From: Bettongia penicillata ogilbyi
Taxonomy: Eukaryota; Chordata; Mammalia; Diprotodontia; Potoroidae
Length of the DNA: 64,000 nucleotides
Assembly (NCBI GenBank): GCA_023548195.1
Contig: JAJHZJ010000013.1
Location: 3,393,961-3,457,960, forward strand
Direction: 5' to 3'
Part shown: piece after piece, positions 22,853-37,036 of the stretch
How positions within the stretch are numbered: the first letter of the stretch is position 1
How the letters are laid out: each line of letters opens with the position of its first letter
The notes under the pieces: generated by a model
The model's database searches: none
What the model was told of the DNA's origin: nothing
What the model saw: only the letters and a program-made list of their open reading frames with translations
Position numbers and translations under genes: made by a program

Positions 22853-22934
22853 ACACGGCTCCATGATGATGCTCAGATTCCATCTGAGCTTATCACCAGG
22901 GTTCAGTTTGTAACTTATCCACGTGTAATGACAC
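22853..22934 (-). repeat. Island 5
   Basis: Inverted full-length island with CACGTG. It carries the variant ATGATGATGCTC, shared only with island 15, and AACTTATCC. It lies ~1.1 kb before module M1. Confidence 0.95.
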
Positions 22935-23982
22935 ATACACACATACACGCACATACGCACATACACACACACATACACACACTTACACACCTACACACAT
23001 ACACATACACACAGATACAAACATACACACATACAGATATACACACACGCATGCATACACACAATACACACATACACACATACACAGACACAGATGCACA
23101 CACACATAAACAAACATACCCACATACACACGTACATACACATAGACATCCACACAAACATGCACACACACATACACATACACACATACACACACATACA
23201 AACAGAGATAAACACACATACACACATACACACATATGCACGCATACACACACATACACACACGTACATACACATAGATATACACACAAACATGCACACA
23301 CGCATACACATACACAAATATGCAGACACATATACACACACATGCACACATACACTTAGAGATACACACACATACACACACCCATACACACACATACACA
23401 TAGACACATACACACACATACACATATACACATACATACACATAGACATACACATAAACATGCACACACATATACATACACACAGATACACACAAATACA
23501 CACAGATACACAAATATACGCACGCATGCACACACATACACACACACATGCACACATACACTTAGAGATACGCACACAAACACACCCATACACACACATA
23601 CACATAGACACATACAGACACATACACATATACACATACATACACATAGACATACACACAAACATGCACACACATACACATACACACAGATACACACACA
23701 TACACACAAATACACACAGATACACAAACATACGCACGCATGCACACACATACACACATACACGCACATACAAATACAGATACACACACATACGCATGCA
23801 TACACACACAATACACACAAACATGCACACACATACACACAGATACACAGACACATACACATACAGATACACACATACGCACGCATACACACATGCACAT
23901 ACACACATACACACAAACATACACATACACACATACATATACACACACATACATAAACACATACACACTCATAGACACACAC

Positions 23983-25020
23983 ATTACTACACCCTTTCTA
24001 GTTACCCTCAAGGATGCCACCAAGGCATTTTTATGCTGCCCTAAACACTGGCTCTACCTTTCATCAGCTAAAAACTGCTTTTCGGAGTTGCCCCAGAAAG
24101 GCAGCCAAACTTAAGCTGAGTTGCTCCTCCTGATCCTACCCATCCTGCTAGTGCTGGATAGAGATCACGTCCGAGGGCAAGCATGGTCAAACCTGGAAAG
24201 TCTGCATTGGTAATGACCCAGACATGAAAAGACACCAATTGTGCCTGTGTCTCTGGCATCTGGACCTCAGGAGATACTGAGATGTGTTAATAATAATACC
24301 ATGAATGGCTACATTTGTTCAGTGCCTGCCATGTACCAGGAACTGTGCAGAACACTTTACCATGATCATCTCAAATGATAGTCACAAGAACCCCTTTGGA
24401 ATAGGTGCTATCAACATCCCCATCTTAAGACTTGAGAAAGCTGAGGCAGACAGACGTTCATTTTCGTGGTCATCCTATACCTACCTGTAGCAGAAGGGAG
24501 AACATAGTATTGGAAATTGTACCCCCTGTATTACCCAGTCAATGGGGCCATAGGAGAGGGACTTTGTAGTCAGGTAAAGGTTTTTATGACTTACTTTTGT
24601 TTCTGCAGGCTGTTATATTCACCCCTCCAGAGTGTGAAGAAGTGCTTTCTCATGGTCTTGCCTCAGAAGCAAGAAGTGTGGCTGAGGTCAGAAGCATTTC
24701 ATGATCCCTGGGCCCAAATCTCAGCTACCATTACTAGCCTAGCCCTCCACTGTCTTACCTCCAGGGAACCTTCATCTTTTCACATTCTACAAGCTAGCAA
24801 AATGCTTTTTGCTCGGTGTCTATGTGTGTGTATGTGTTTATGTATGTGTGTGTGTATATGTATGTGTGTTTATGCTTGTGTGTATGTGTGTATGCGTGTG
24901 TATGTGTATGACGCTAACTCACCCAAACTACTGGATCAAGACCCTCCATAAATCCATTCTCCACTCACCCCACACTACTTGACCATGCCTACATCACTAC
25001 CAGTGTCTTTCTGAATATGA
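23983..25020 (+). repeat. Module M1 (with TG insertion, undeleted form)
   Basis: Runs from CATTACTACACCCTTTCTAG to CAGTGTCTTTCTGAATATGA. Contains a MIR SINE (24288-24497), the undeleted 23 bp segment at about 24568-24590, and a TG-rich tract (24820-24910) between GCTCGGTGTC and ACGCTAACTC. That TG tract is in opposite orientation to the surrounding CA array and is found again only in M3. A TTTTGTTTCTGCAG acceptor-like sequence precedes GCTGTTATATTC, but I see no convincing exon. Confidence 0.92.
24288..24497 (-). mobile_element. MIR SINE in M1
   Basis: Antisense MIR. Recognisable blocks are CAGTGCCTGCCATGTACCAG, CATGATCATCTCAAATGATA, ATCCCCATCTTAAGA and GAGAAAGCTGAGGCAGACAG. The order matches the MIR core on the complementary strand. 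Being an ancient SINE, it was carried passively when M was amplified. Confidence 0.82.
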
Positions 25021-25649
25021 CACATACACATATACACATACACATACACATACACACAGATACACACATACACACATATACACACATATACAGATACACA
25101 CACATACGCACGCATGTACACACATACACACATACACACAAACATGCAGACACACGTACACACACATACACACACAGATACACACAAACATACACACATA
25201 CACATACACATACACACACGCACGCATACTCACACACATACACACATACACACACATACATATACACACATACAGAAAGACCTACACACACACACACACT
25301 CATACATACACATAGACATACACACAACCATGCACACACACATACACATACACACATATACAGACACAGATACACACACATACACACACATAAACCCACA
25401 GATACACACATATACGCACGCATAGACACACATAAACACACAAAAACACACACATACATATACACACATATGTACACATAGACATACACACAAACATGCA
25501 CACACATACACATACACACAGATACACACACATGCACACACAGATACACACATGCACACACAGATACACACATACGCACGCATACACACACATAAACAGC
25601 CATACACGTACACACACATACACACACACATACACATACACACACTCAT

Positions 25650-25733
25650 ACACTTGGCTCCATGATGGTGCTCAGATTCCATCTGAGCTTATCACCAGGG
25701 TTCAGTTTCTAACTTGTCCACGTGTAATGACAC
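25650..25733 (-). repeat. Island 6
   Basis: Inverted full-length copy. CACGTG and hairpin are intact; variant TTCAGTTTCTAACTTGTCC is shared with island 7. Confidence 0.95.
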
Positions 25734-26749
25734 ATACACACATACACACACATACACACACACATAGACACACACCTACACACACTTACACACCTACACA
25801 CATACACATACACACACAGATACAGACATACACACACATACAGATACACACACATACGCATGCATACACACACAATACACACATACACAGACACAGATGC
25901 ACACACATACACAATCATACTCACCCACATACACACATACATACACATAGACATCCACACAAACATGCACACACGTACACATACACACATACACACATAA
26001 ACACAGAGATACACACACATACACACAAACATGCACACACAGATACACACATACACACACATACATATACACACACATACATAAATACACACACATACAC
26101 AATTACATACACATAGACATAAACCCAACCATGCACACCCACATACACAAACACACATATACAGACACAGATACACACACATAAACAGACAGATACACAC
26201 ACATAAACACACAGATACAGACACATACGCATGCATACACACACACATAAACCCACACATAAACACACATACATATACACACATACGTACACATAGACAT
26301 ACACACAAACATGCACACACACATAAACATACACAGATACACACACATACACACACTTACACACCTACACACATACACACACATACACACATACATAAAT
26401 ACACACACACATACACACATACATACCCATAGACATACACCCAACCATGCACACCCACATACACATACGCACATATACAGACACAGATACACACACACAT
26501 ACACACACATAAACACACATATACACACACATACGCACGCATACACACACACATAAACACACACATACACACACATACATATAAACACATACGTACACAT
26601 AGACATACACACAAACATGCACACACATACACATACACAGATACACACACATACACATACAGATACACACATACGCACGCATACACACACATATACAGAC
26701 ATACACGTGCACACACATACACACACACATACATATACACACACACATA

Positions 26750-26832
26750 CACTTGGCTCCATGATGGTGCTCAGATTCCATCTGAGCTTTTCACCAGGGT
26801 TCAGTTTCTAACTTGTCCACGTGTATTGACAC
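26750..26832 (-). repeat. Island 7
   Basis: Inverted full-length copy with CACGTG. Variants GAGCTTTTCACC and GTGTATTGAC are private; TTTCTAACTTGTCC is shared with island 6, 1.1 kb away. Confidence 0.95.
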
Positions 26833-28171
26833 ATACACACATGCACACACATACACACACTCATACACATACACATACACACACTTACACACCTACACAC
26901 TTACACATACACACAGATACAGACATACACACACATACAGATACACACACATACGCATGCATACACACACCATACACACATACACACATATACAGACACA
27001 GATGCACACACACATACACAAAGATACTCACCCACATACACACACACATACACATAGACATCCACACAAACATGCACACACATACACACATACACACACA
27101 GATACAGACACATATGCACGCATACACACACAGATACAAACACATACGGACGCATACATACACATACACACACATACCCATGCACACACATACACACATA
27201 CACACACTCACAAACATACACATGCACACCTACACACATACACATACACACACAGATACAGACATACACACACATAGACACATAGACACATACACACACA
27301 TACTTACAAATAGACATACACACAAACATGCACACACATACGCATACACACATACACACGGATACACACATACACACACATACACATACAGATACATACA
27401 CACGCATACACACATACACAGACATACATATACACACATTCACAAACATACACACACATACACAACTACACACATACACATACACACACATACAGATACA
27501 CATACATTCAGACGCATACACACAATACACACATATATACACACATACAGATACACACACATACGCACACATACACACACATATACACACATACACACAT
27601 ACGTACCCATAGACATACACACAACCATGCACACACACAAAAACATACACACCCATACACACACACACATACACACACATACACATATACCCATACATAC
27701 ACATAGACATGCACACCAACATGCACACACATACACATACACACACAGATACACACACATACACACAAATACACACAGACACACACACATACGCACGCAT
27801 ACACACACATACACACACATACACATACACATCCATATACACATACACACAAACATACACATACACACCTAAACACATACACATACACACACATACACAC
27901 ACAGATACAGACATACACACGTACAGATACACACACATTCGCACGCATACACACACAATACACACACATACACACAATCATGCACACATATACACATACA
28001 CACAGATACACAGACACATACACACATACACATACAGATAAACACACACGCACGCATACACACACATACACACACAGACACACAAACATACACATACACA
28101 CACATACGTTTACACACATACATAAACACATACACACACATACACATACACACACATACACACACAGACAT

Positions 28172-28254
28172 ACACTTGCCTCCGTGATGGTGCTCAGATT
28201 CCATCTGAGCTTATCACCAGGGTTCAGTTTGTAACTGCTCCACGTGTAATGACA
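28172..28254 (-). repeat. Island 8
   Basis: Inverted full-length copy with CACGTG. Has CTCCGTGATGG and AACTGCTCC. Confidence 0.95.
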
Positions 28255-28891
28255 CATACACACATACACACACACATACACACACACATACACACACATA
28301 CACACCTACACACATACACATACACACACAGATACAGACACACACACATACGCACACATACACACACATATATACTCACATACACACATACGTATCCATA
28401 GACATACACACAACCATGCACACACACACATATACACATACACACACATACACATATATCCATTCATACATATAGACATACACACAAACATGCACACACA
28501 TACACATACACAGACAGATACACACATACACACAAATACACACACAGACACACACATACGCACGCATACACACACATACACACACATACACATCACATCC
28601 ATTCACAAATACACACAAACATACACATACACACACATACACACACAGTTACAAACATACACACGTACAGATACACACACATACGCACGCATACACACAC
28701 AATACACACACATTCACACAAACATGCACACACACATACACATACACACATACACATACAGATACACACACACGCACGCAGACACACACATACACGCACA
28801 CACAAACATACACATAGACACACATATATTTACACACATACATAAACACATACACACTCATACACACACATACACATAGACACACACACAT

Positions 28892-28974
28892 ACACTTGCC
28901 TCCATGATGGTGCTCAGATTCCATCTGAGCTTATCACCAGGGTTCAGTTTCTAACTGCTCCACGTGAAATGACA
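28892..28974 (-). repeat. Island 9
   Basis: Inverted full-length copy with CACGTG but GTGAAATGAC for GTGTAATGAC. Only ~135 bp separates it from island 10, the closest spacing in the window. Confidence 0.95.
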
Positions 28975-29027
28975 CATACACACATACACACACATACACA
29001 CACACATACACATAAACACACACATAC

Positions 29028-29108
29028 ACTTGGCTCCATGATGGTGCTCAGATTCCATCTGAGCTTATCACCAGGGTTCATTTTGTAACTTGTCCAGGTG
29101 TAATGACA
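29028..29108 (-). repeat. Island 10
   Basis: Inverted copy. The E-box is lost (CCAGGTG) and TTCATTTTG replaces TTCAGTTTG. The hairpin is intact. Confidence 0.95.
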
Positions 29109-30093
29109 CATACACACATACACGAACATACACACACATACACACACTTACACACCTACACACATAGACATACACACAGATACAGACATACACACAGATA
29201 CAGATACACACACATACGCATGCATACACACACAATACACACATACACACATATACAGACACAGATGCACACACACATACACAGATATACTCACCCACAT
29301 ACACACATACATACACATAGACATCCACACAAACATGCACACACATACACACACATATGCACGCATACACACACATACACACATACACATAGACATACAC
29401 ACAAACATGCACACACACATACACATACGAACATAGACACACAGATACACACATACACACATACACACAGATACACACACATACGGACGCATACACACAC
29501 ACATACGCACACATACCCATGCACACACATACACACATACACACATACACACAAACATACACATACACACCTACACACATACACATACACACAGATACAG
29601 ACATACACACACATAGACACATATACATATACACACACATACTTAAACATAGACATACACACAAACATGCACACACATACACACACAGATACACACACAT
29701 ACACACAAATACACACAGACACACACACATACGCACGCATACACACACAGACACACACATACACATACACGTCCATATACACATACACACAAACATACAC
29801 ATACACACCTATACACATACACATACGCACACATACACACACAGATACAGACATACACACAAACATACTCATACTCTCCTACACACGCACACATACACAC
29901 ATACACACAGATAAAGACATACACACATAGACACATATACACATACCCACACATACATACACATAGACATGCACACACACATACACACAGATACACACAG
30001 ATACACACATACACATACAGATACACACATATGCACGCATACACACACATACACAGACATACACACACACACACATACACATACACACACATA

Positions 30094-30174
30094 CGCTTGC
30101 CTCCATGATGGTGCTCAGATTCCATCTGACCTTATCACCAGGGTTCAGTTTGTAACTGGTCCACTTGTAATGAA
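30094..30174 (-). repeat. Island 11
   Basis: Inverted copy with GCTTGCCTCC start, TCTGACCTTATC (hairpin arm shortened) and CCACTTGTAATGAAATAT (E-box lost). It shares the start and end variants with island 19, 14 kb away. Confidence 0.95.
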
Positions 30175-30790
30175 ATATACACACATACACACACATACAC
30201 ACACATACAAACAGAGATACACACACATACACACACATATGCACGCATACACACATACACACACGTACATACACATAGATATACACACAACCATGCGCAC
30301 ACGCATACACATACACAAATATGCAGACACAGATACACACATGCCCACATACACTTAGAGATACGCACACATACACACACCCATACACACACATACACAT
30401 AGACACATACACACACATACACATATACACATACATACACATAGACATACACACAAACATGCACACACATACACATACACACAGATACACACACATACAC
30501 ACAAATACACACAGATACATAAACATACGCACGCATGCACACACATAAACACACACACATACACACATACACGCACATACACATACAGATACACACACAT
30601 ACGCATGCATACACACACAATACACACAAACATGCACACACATACACACAGATACACAGACACATACACATACAGATACACACACGCATGCAAACACACA
30701 CATGCACATACACACATACACACAAACATACACATACACACATACATATACACACACATACATAAACACATACAAACTCATAGACACACA

Positions 30791-31728
30791 CATTACTACA
30801 CCCTTTCTAGTTACCCTCAAGTATGCCACCAAGGCATTTTTATGCTGCCCTAAACACTGGCTCTCCCTTTCATCAGCTAAAAACTGCTTTTCGGAGTTGC
30901 CCCAGAAAGGCAGCCAAACTTAAGCTGAGTTGCTCCTCCTGATCCTACCCATCCTGCTAGTGCTGGATAGAGATCACGTCCGAGGGCAAGCATGGTCAAA
31001 CCTGGAAAGTCTGCATTGGTAATGACCCAGACATGAAAAGACACCAATTGTGCCTGTGTCTCTGGCATCTGGACCTCAGGAGATACTGAGATGTGTTAAT
31101 AATAACACCATGAATGGCTACATTTGTTCAGTGCCTGCCATGTACCAGGAACTGTGCAGAACACTTTACCATGATCATCTCAAATGATAGTCACAAGAAC
31201 CCCTTTGGAATAGGTGCTATCAACATCCCCATCTTAAGAGTTGAGAAAGCTGAGGCAGACAGAGGTTCATTTTCGTGGTCATCTCATGCCTACCTGTAGC
31301 AGAAGGGAGAACATGGTATTGGAAATTGTACCCCCTGTATTACCTAGTCAATGGGGCCATAGGAGAGGGACTTGACTTTCTTTTGTTTCTGCAGGCTGTT
31401 ATATTCACCCCTCCAGAGTGTGAAGAAGTGATTTCTCATGGTCTTGCCTCAGAAGCAAGAAGTGTGGCTGAGGTCAGAAGCATTTCATGATCCCTGGGCC
31501 CAAATCTCAGCTACCGCTACTAGCTTAGCCCTCCACTGTCTTACCTCCAGGGAACCTTCATCTACTTCACATTCTTCATGCTAGCAAAGTGCTTTTTGCT
31601 CGGTGTCTGCTGTCCTGACGCTAACTCACCCAAACTACTGGTTCAAGACCCTCCATAAATGCATTCTCCACTCACCCCAGACTACTTGACCATGCCTACA
31701 TCACTACCAGTGTCTTTCTGAATATGAC
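30791..31728 (+). repeat. Module M2 (23 bp-deleted form, no TG insertion)
   Basis: Same boundaries as M1. It lacks the 23 bp segment (reads GGGACTTGACTTTCTTTTG near 31370) and has the plain GTGTCTGCTGTCCTGACGC at 31600-31620 where M1 carries the TG tract. Very close to M3 over its first ~800 bp, including the shared CATCTCATGCC and GACTTTCTTTTG variants. Confidence 0.93.
31098..31306 (-). mobile_element. MIR SINE in M2
   Basis: Same antisense MIR insertion as in M1, with small differences (AAGAGTTGAGAAAGC; CATCTCATGCC). Same flanks, so it is a passenger copy and not a separate insertion. Confidence 0.82.
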
Positions 31729-32110
31729 ACATACACACATACGCACACACATACACACACATACGCATACACACACATACACACAGATACACACATACAC
31801 ACACATACACACACACATACACATACAGATACACACATACGCACCCATACGCACACATAATACACACACACATACACACAAATACAGATACACACTCATA
31901 CGCACGCATACACACACATACACACACGCATACACACAAACATGCACACACACATACACATAAACACAGATACACAGACACATACACACACATACACATC
32001 CAGATACACACACACATACACACACATGCACACAAACATACACATACACACACATACATATACACACACATAAACACATACACACACATACACATACACA
32101 CACAGACATA

Positions 32111-32191
32111 CACTTGGCTCCATGATGGTGCTCAGATTCCACCTGAGCTTATCACCAGGGTTCAGTTTGTAACTGCTCCACATGTAATGAC
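32111..32191 (-). repeat. Island 12
   Basis: Inverted copy with TTCCACCTGAG (shared only with island 13) and CCACATGTAATG (E-box lost). It lies 1320 bp after the start of M2. Confidence 0.95.
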
Positions 32192-32500
32192 ACATACACA
32201 CATGCACACACACTTAGATACATACACCTACACATATACACATACACACACATACACACACAGATACAGACATACACACACATACAGGTACACACATACG
32301 CACGCATACACACACACAAAACACAGAAACATTCACACACACATACACACAGATACACAGACACATACACAAACATACACATACAGATACACACATACGC
32401 ACGCATACACACACATGCACATACACACAAGCATACACATACACACACATACATATACACACACACATACATAAACACATACACACACATAGACAAACAC

Positions 32501-33515
32501 TTTACTACACACTTTCTAGTTACCCTCAAGTATGCCACCACGGCATTTTTATGCTGCCCTAAACACTGGCTCTCCCGTACATCAGCTAAAAACTGCTTTT
32601 CGGAGTTGCCCCAGAAAGGCAGCCAAACTTAAGCTGAGTTGCTCCTCCTGATCCTACCCATCCTGCTAGTGCTGGATAGAGATCAAGTCTGAGGGCAAGC
32701 ATGGTCAAACCTGGAAAGTCTGCATTGGTAATGACCCAGACATGAAAAGACACCAATTGTGCCTGTGTCTCTGGCATCTGGACCTCAGGAGATACTGAGA
32801 TGTGTTAATAATAACACCATGAATGGCTACATTTGTTCAGTGCCTGCCATGTACCAGGAACTGTGCAGAACACTTTACCATGATCATCTCAAATGATAGT
32901 CACAAGAACCCCTTTGGAATAGGTGCTATCAACATCCCCATCTTAAGAGTTGAGAAAGCTGAGGCAGACAGAGGTTCATTTTCGTGGTCATCTCATGCCT
33001 ACCTGTAGCAGAAGGGAGAACATGGTATTGGAAATTGTACCCCCTGTATTACCTAGTCAATGGGGCCATAGGAGAGGGACTTGACTTTCTTTTGTTTCTG
33101 CAGGCTGTTATATTCACCCCTCCAGAGTGTGAAGAAGTGATTTCTCATGGTCTTGCCTCAGAAGCAAGAAGTGTGGCTGAGGTCAGAAGCATTTCATGAT
33201 CCCTGGGCCCAAATCTCAGCTACCGTTACTAGCCTAGCCCTCCACTGTCTTACCTCCAGGGAACCTTCATCTTTTCACATTCTTCAAGCTAGCAAAATCC
33301 TTTTTGCTCGGTGTCTATGTGTGTGTATGTGTTTATGTATGTGTGTGTGTATATGTATGTGTGTTTATGCTTCTGTGTATGTGTGTATGCGTGTGTATGT
33401 GTATGACGCTAACTCACTCAAACTACTGGTTCAAGACCCTCCATAAATCCATTCTCCACTCACCCCACACTACTTGACCATGCCTACATCACTACCAGTG
33501 TCTTTCTGAATATGA
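32501..33515 (+). repeat. Module M3 (23 bp-deleted form with TG insertion)
   Basis: Starts with TTTACTACACACTTTCTAG (two changes from the others). It shares the 23 bp deletion with M2, M4 and M6, but the TG-rich tract at 33312-33405 only with M1. It thus combines two markers that are otherwise separate, as if recombined. Confidence 0.92.
32807..33015 (-). mobile_element. MIR SINE in M3
   Basis: Essentially identical to the MIR of M2 across the element, including the CATCTCATGCC variant just after it. Confidence 0.82.
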
Positions 33516-34344
33516 CACATACACACATACACATACACACACACATACACACAGATACACACATACACACATATACACACATATACAGATACACACACAT
33601 ACGCACGCATATACACACATACACACACATACACACAAACATGCAGACAGGTACACACACATACACACACAGATACACACAAACATATACACACATACAC
33701 ATACACATACACACACGCACGCATACTCACACACATACACACATACACACACATACATATACACACATACAGAAAGACACACACACATACACTCATACAT
33801 ACATATAGACATACACACAACCATGCACACACACATACACATACACGCATATACAGACACTGATGCACACACATACACACACATACACATATAGATACAC
33901 ACACATACGGACACATACACACACATACACATAGACATACACACAAACATGCACACACAGATACACATACACACAGATACACACACATACACACATATAC
34001 CCATGCACATACATACACACATACACACAAACACACACATACACACCTACACACATACACATGCACACAGATACAGACATACCCACACAGATAGACACAT
34101 ATACACATACACACACATACACATAGAGATACACACACATATGCACGCATACACACACAATACACACAAACATGCACAGACACATGCACACACAGATACA
34201 CAGACACATAAACAAACATACACATACAGATACACACATACGCACGCATACACACACGTACATATACACACACATACACACAAGCATACACACACATACA
34301 TATACACACACATTCATAAACACATACACACACATAGACACACA

Positions 34345-35280
34345 CATTACTACACCCTTTCTAGTTACCCTCAAGTATGCCACCAAAGAATTTTTATGCT
34401 GCCCTAAACACTGGCTCTCCCTTACATCAGCTAAAAACTGTTTTTGGAGTTGCCCCAGAAAGGCAGCCAAACTTAACCTGAGTTGCTCCTCCTGATCCTA
34501 CCCATCCTGCTAGGGCTGGATAGAGATCAAGTCTGAGGGCAAGCATGGTCAAACATGGAAAGTCTGCATTGGTAATGACCCAGACATGAAAAGACACCAA
34601 TTGTGCCTGTGTCTCTGGCATCTGGACCTCAGGAGATACTGAGATGTGTTAATAATAATACCATGAATGGCTACATTTGTTCAGTGCCTGCCATGTACCA
34701 GGAACTGTGCAGAACACTTTACCATGATCATCTCATATGATAGTCGCAAGAACCCCTTTGGAATAGGTGCTATCAACATCCCCATCTTAAGAGTTGAGAA
34801 AGCTGAGGCAGACAGAGGTTCATTTTCGTGGTCATCCCATGCCTACCTGTAGCAGAAGGGAGAACATGGTATTGGAAATTGTACCCCCTGTATTACCTAG
34901 TCAATGGGGCCATAGGAGAGGGACTTGACTTACTTTTGTTTCTGCAGGCTGTTATATTCACCCCTCCAGAGTGTGAAGAAGTGATTTCTCATGGTCTTGC
35001 CTCAGAAGCAAGAAGTGTGGCTGAGGTCAGAAGCATTTCATGATGCCTGGGCCCAAATCTCAGCTACCGTTACTAGCCTAGGCCTCCACTGTCTTACCTC
35101 CAGGGAACCTTCATCTACTTCACATTCTTCATGCTAGCAAAGTGCTTTTTGCTCGGTGTCTGCTATCCTGACGCTAACTCACCCAAACTACTGGTTCAAG
35201 ACCCTCCATAAATCCATTCTCCACTCACCCCACACTACTTGACCATGCCTACATCACTACCAGTGTCTTTCTGAATATGA
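34345..35280 (+). repeat. Module M4 (23 bp-deleted form, no TG insertion)
   Basis: Same boundaries. Variants include ACCAAAGAATTTTTATGC, CTGTTTTTGGAGTTGCCCC and CATGATGCCTGGG. The deletion is seen at GGGACTTGACTTAC (about 34920). No island lies between M3 and this module, unlike the other neighbours. Confidence 0.93.
34650..34859 (-). mobile_element. MIR SINE in M4
   Basis: Passenger MIR with the CATCTCATATGATAGTCGC variant shared with M6 and M7. Confidence 0.82.
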
Positions 35281-35688
35281 CACATACACACATACGCACA
35301 CACATACACACACATACCCATACACACACATACACACAGATACACACATACATACACACATACACATACAGATACACACATACGCACGCATACGCACACA
35401 TAATACACACACACATACCCACACATATAGATACACACTCATATGCACGCATACACACACATACACACACGCATACACACAAACATGCACACACACATAC
35501 ACATACACACATACACACAGATACACAGACACATACACACATACACATCCAGATACACACACACGCACGCATACACACACACATACACACACATGCAGAC
35601 AAACATACACATACACACACATACATATACACACACATAAACACATAAACACACATACACACACATACACATACACACACAGACATAC

Positions 35689-35768
35689 ACTTGCCTCCAT
35701 GATGGTGCTCAGATTCCACCTGAGCTTATCACCAGGGTTCAGTTTGTAACTGCTCCACGTGTAATGAC
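35689..35768 (-). repeat. Island 13
   Basis: Inverted copy with the TTCCACCTGAG variant of island 12 but with CACGTG intact. It lies 1344 bp after M4 start, like island 12 after M2. Confidence 0.95.
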
Positions 35769-36077
35769 ACATACACACATGCACAAACACTTAGACACAT
35801 ACACCTACACATATACACATACACACACATACACACACAGATACAGACATACACACACATACAGGTACACACATACGCACGCACACACACACACAAAACA
35901 CACAAACATTCACACACACATACACACACAGATACACAGACACATACACATACAGATACACACATACGCACGCATACACACACATGCACATACACACATA
36001 CACACAAGCATACACATACACACACATACATGTACACACACACATACATAAACACATACACACACATCGACACACAC

Positions 36078-37036
36078 ATTACTACACCCTTTCTAGTTAC
36101 CCTCAAGTATGCCACCAAGGCATTTTTATGCTGCCCTAAACACTTGCTCTCCCTTACATCAGCTAAAAACGGCTTTTCGGAGTTGCCCCAGAAATGCAGC
36201 CAAACTTAAGCTGAGTTGCTCCTCCTGATCCTGCCCATCCTCCTAGTGCTGGATAGAGATCAAGTCTGAGGGCAAGCATGGTCAAACCTGGAAAGTCTGC
36301 ATTGGTAATGACCCAGACATGAAAAGACACAAATTGTGCCTGTGTCTCTGGCATCTGGACCTCAGGAGATACTGAGATTTGTTAATAATAATACCATGAA
36401 TGGCTACATTTGTTCAGTGCCTGCCATGTACCAGGAACTGTGCAGAACACTTTACCATGATCATCTCATATGATAGTCAGAAGAACCCCTTTGAAATAGG
36501 TGCTATCAACATCCCCATCTTAAGAGTTGAGAAAGCTGAAGCAGACAGAGGTTCAATTTCGTGGTCATCCCATGCCCACCTGTAGCAGAAGGGAGAACAT
36601 GGTTTTGGAAATTGTACCCCCTGTATTACCTAGTCAATGGGGCCATAGGAGCGGGACTTTGTAGTCAGGTAAAGGTTTTTATGACTTACTTTTGTTTCTG
36701 CAGGCTGTTATATTCACCCCTCCAGAGTGTGAAGAAGTCATTTCTCCTGGTATTGCCTCAGAAGCAAGAAGTGTGGCTGAGGTCAGAAGCATTTCATGAT
36801 CCCTGGGCCCAAATCTCAGCTACCGTTACTAGCCTAGCCCTCCACTGTCTTACCTCCAGGGAACCTTCACCTACTTCACATTCTTCATGCTAGCAAAGTG
36901 CTTTTTGCTCGGTATCTGCTATCCTGACGCTAACTCACCCAAACTACTGGTTCAAGACCCTCCATAAATCCATTCTTCACTCACCCCAGACTACTTGACC
37001 ATGCCTACATCACTACCAGTGTCTTTCTGAATATGA
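36078..37036 (+). repeat. Module M5 (undeleted form, no TG insertion)
   Basis: Same boundaries. It retains the 23 bp segment (AGTCAGGTAAAGGTTTTTAT near 36662). Private changes include AACGGCTTTTCGG, CTCCTAGTGCTGG and GGTATCTGCTATCC. Confidence 0.93.
36384..36592 (-). mobile_element. MIR SINE in M5
   Basis: Passenger MIR with private changes (ATAGTCAGAAGAACCCC; TTTGAAATAGGTGC). Confidence 0.82.

Noticed and set aside
24520..24800. Small intron and exon in module M (GGTAAAGG ... TTTTGTTTCTGCAG)
   Set aside because: The putative intron would be about 40 bp, too short for a mammalian spliceosomal intron, and the donor side is deleted in four of seven modules.
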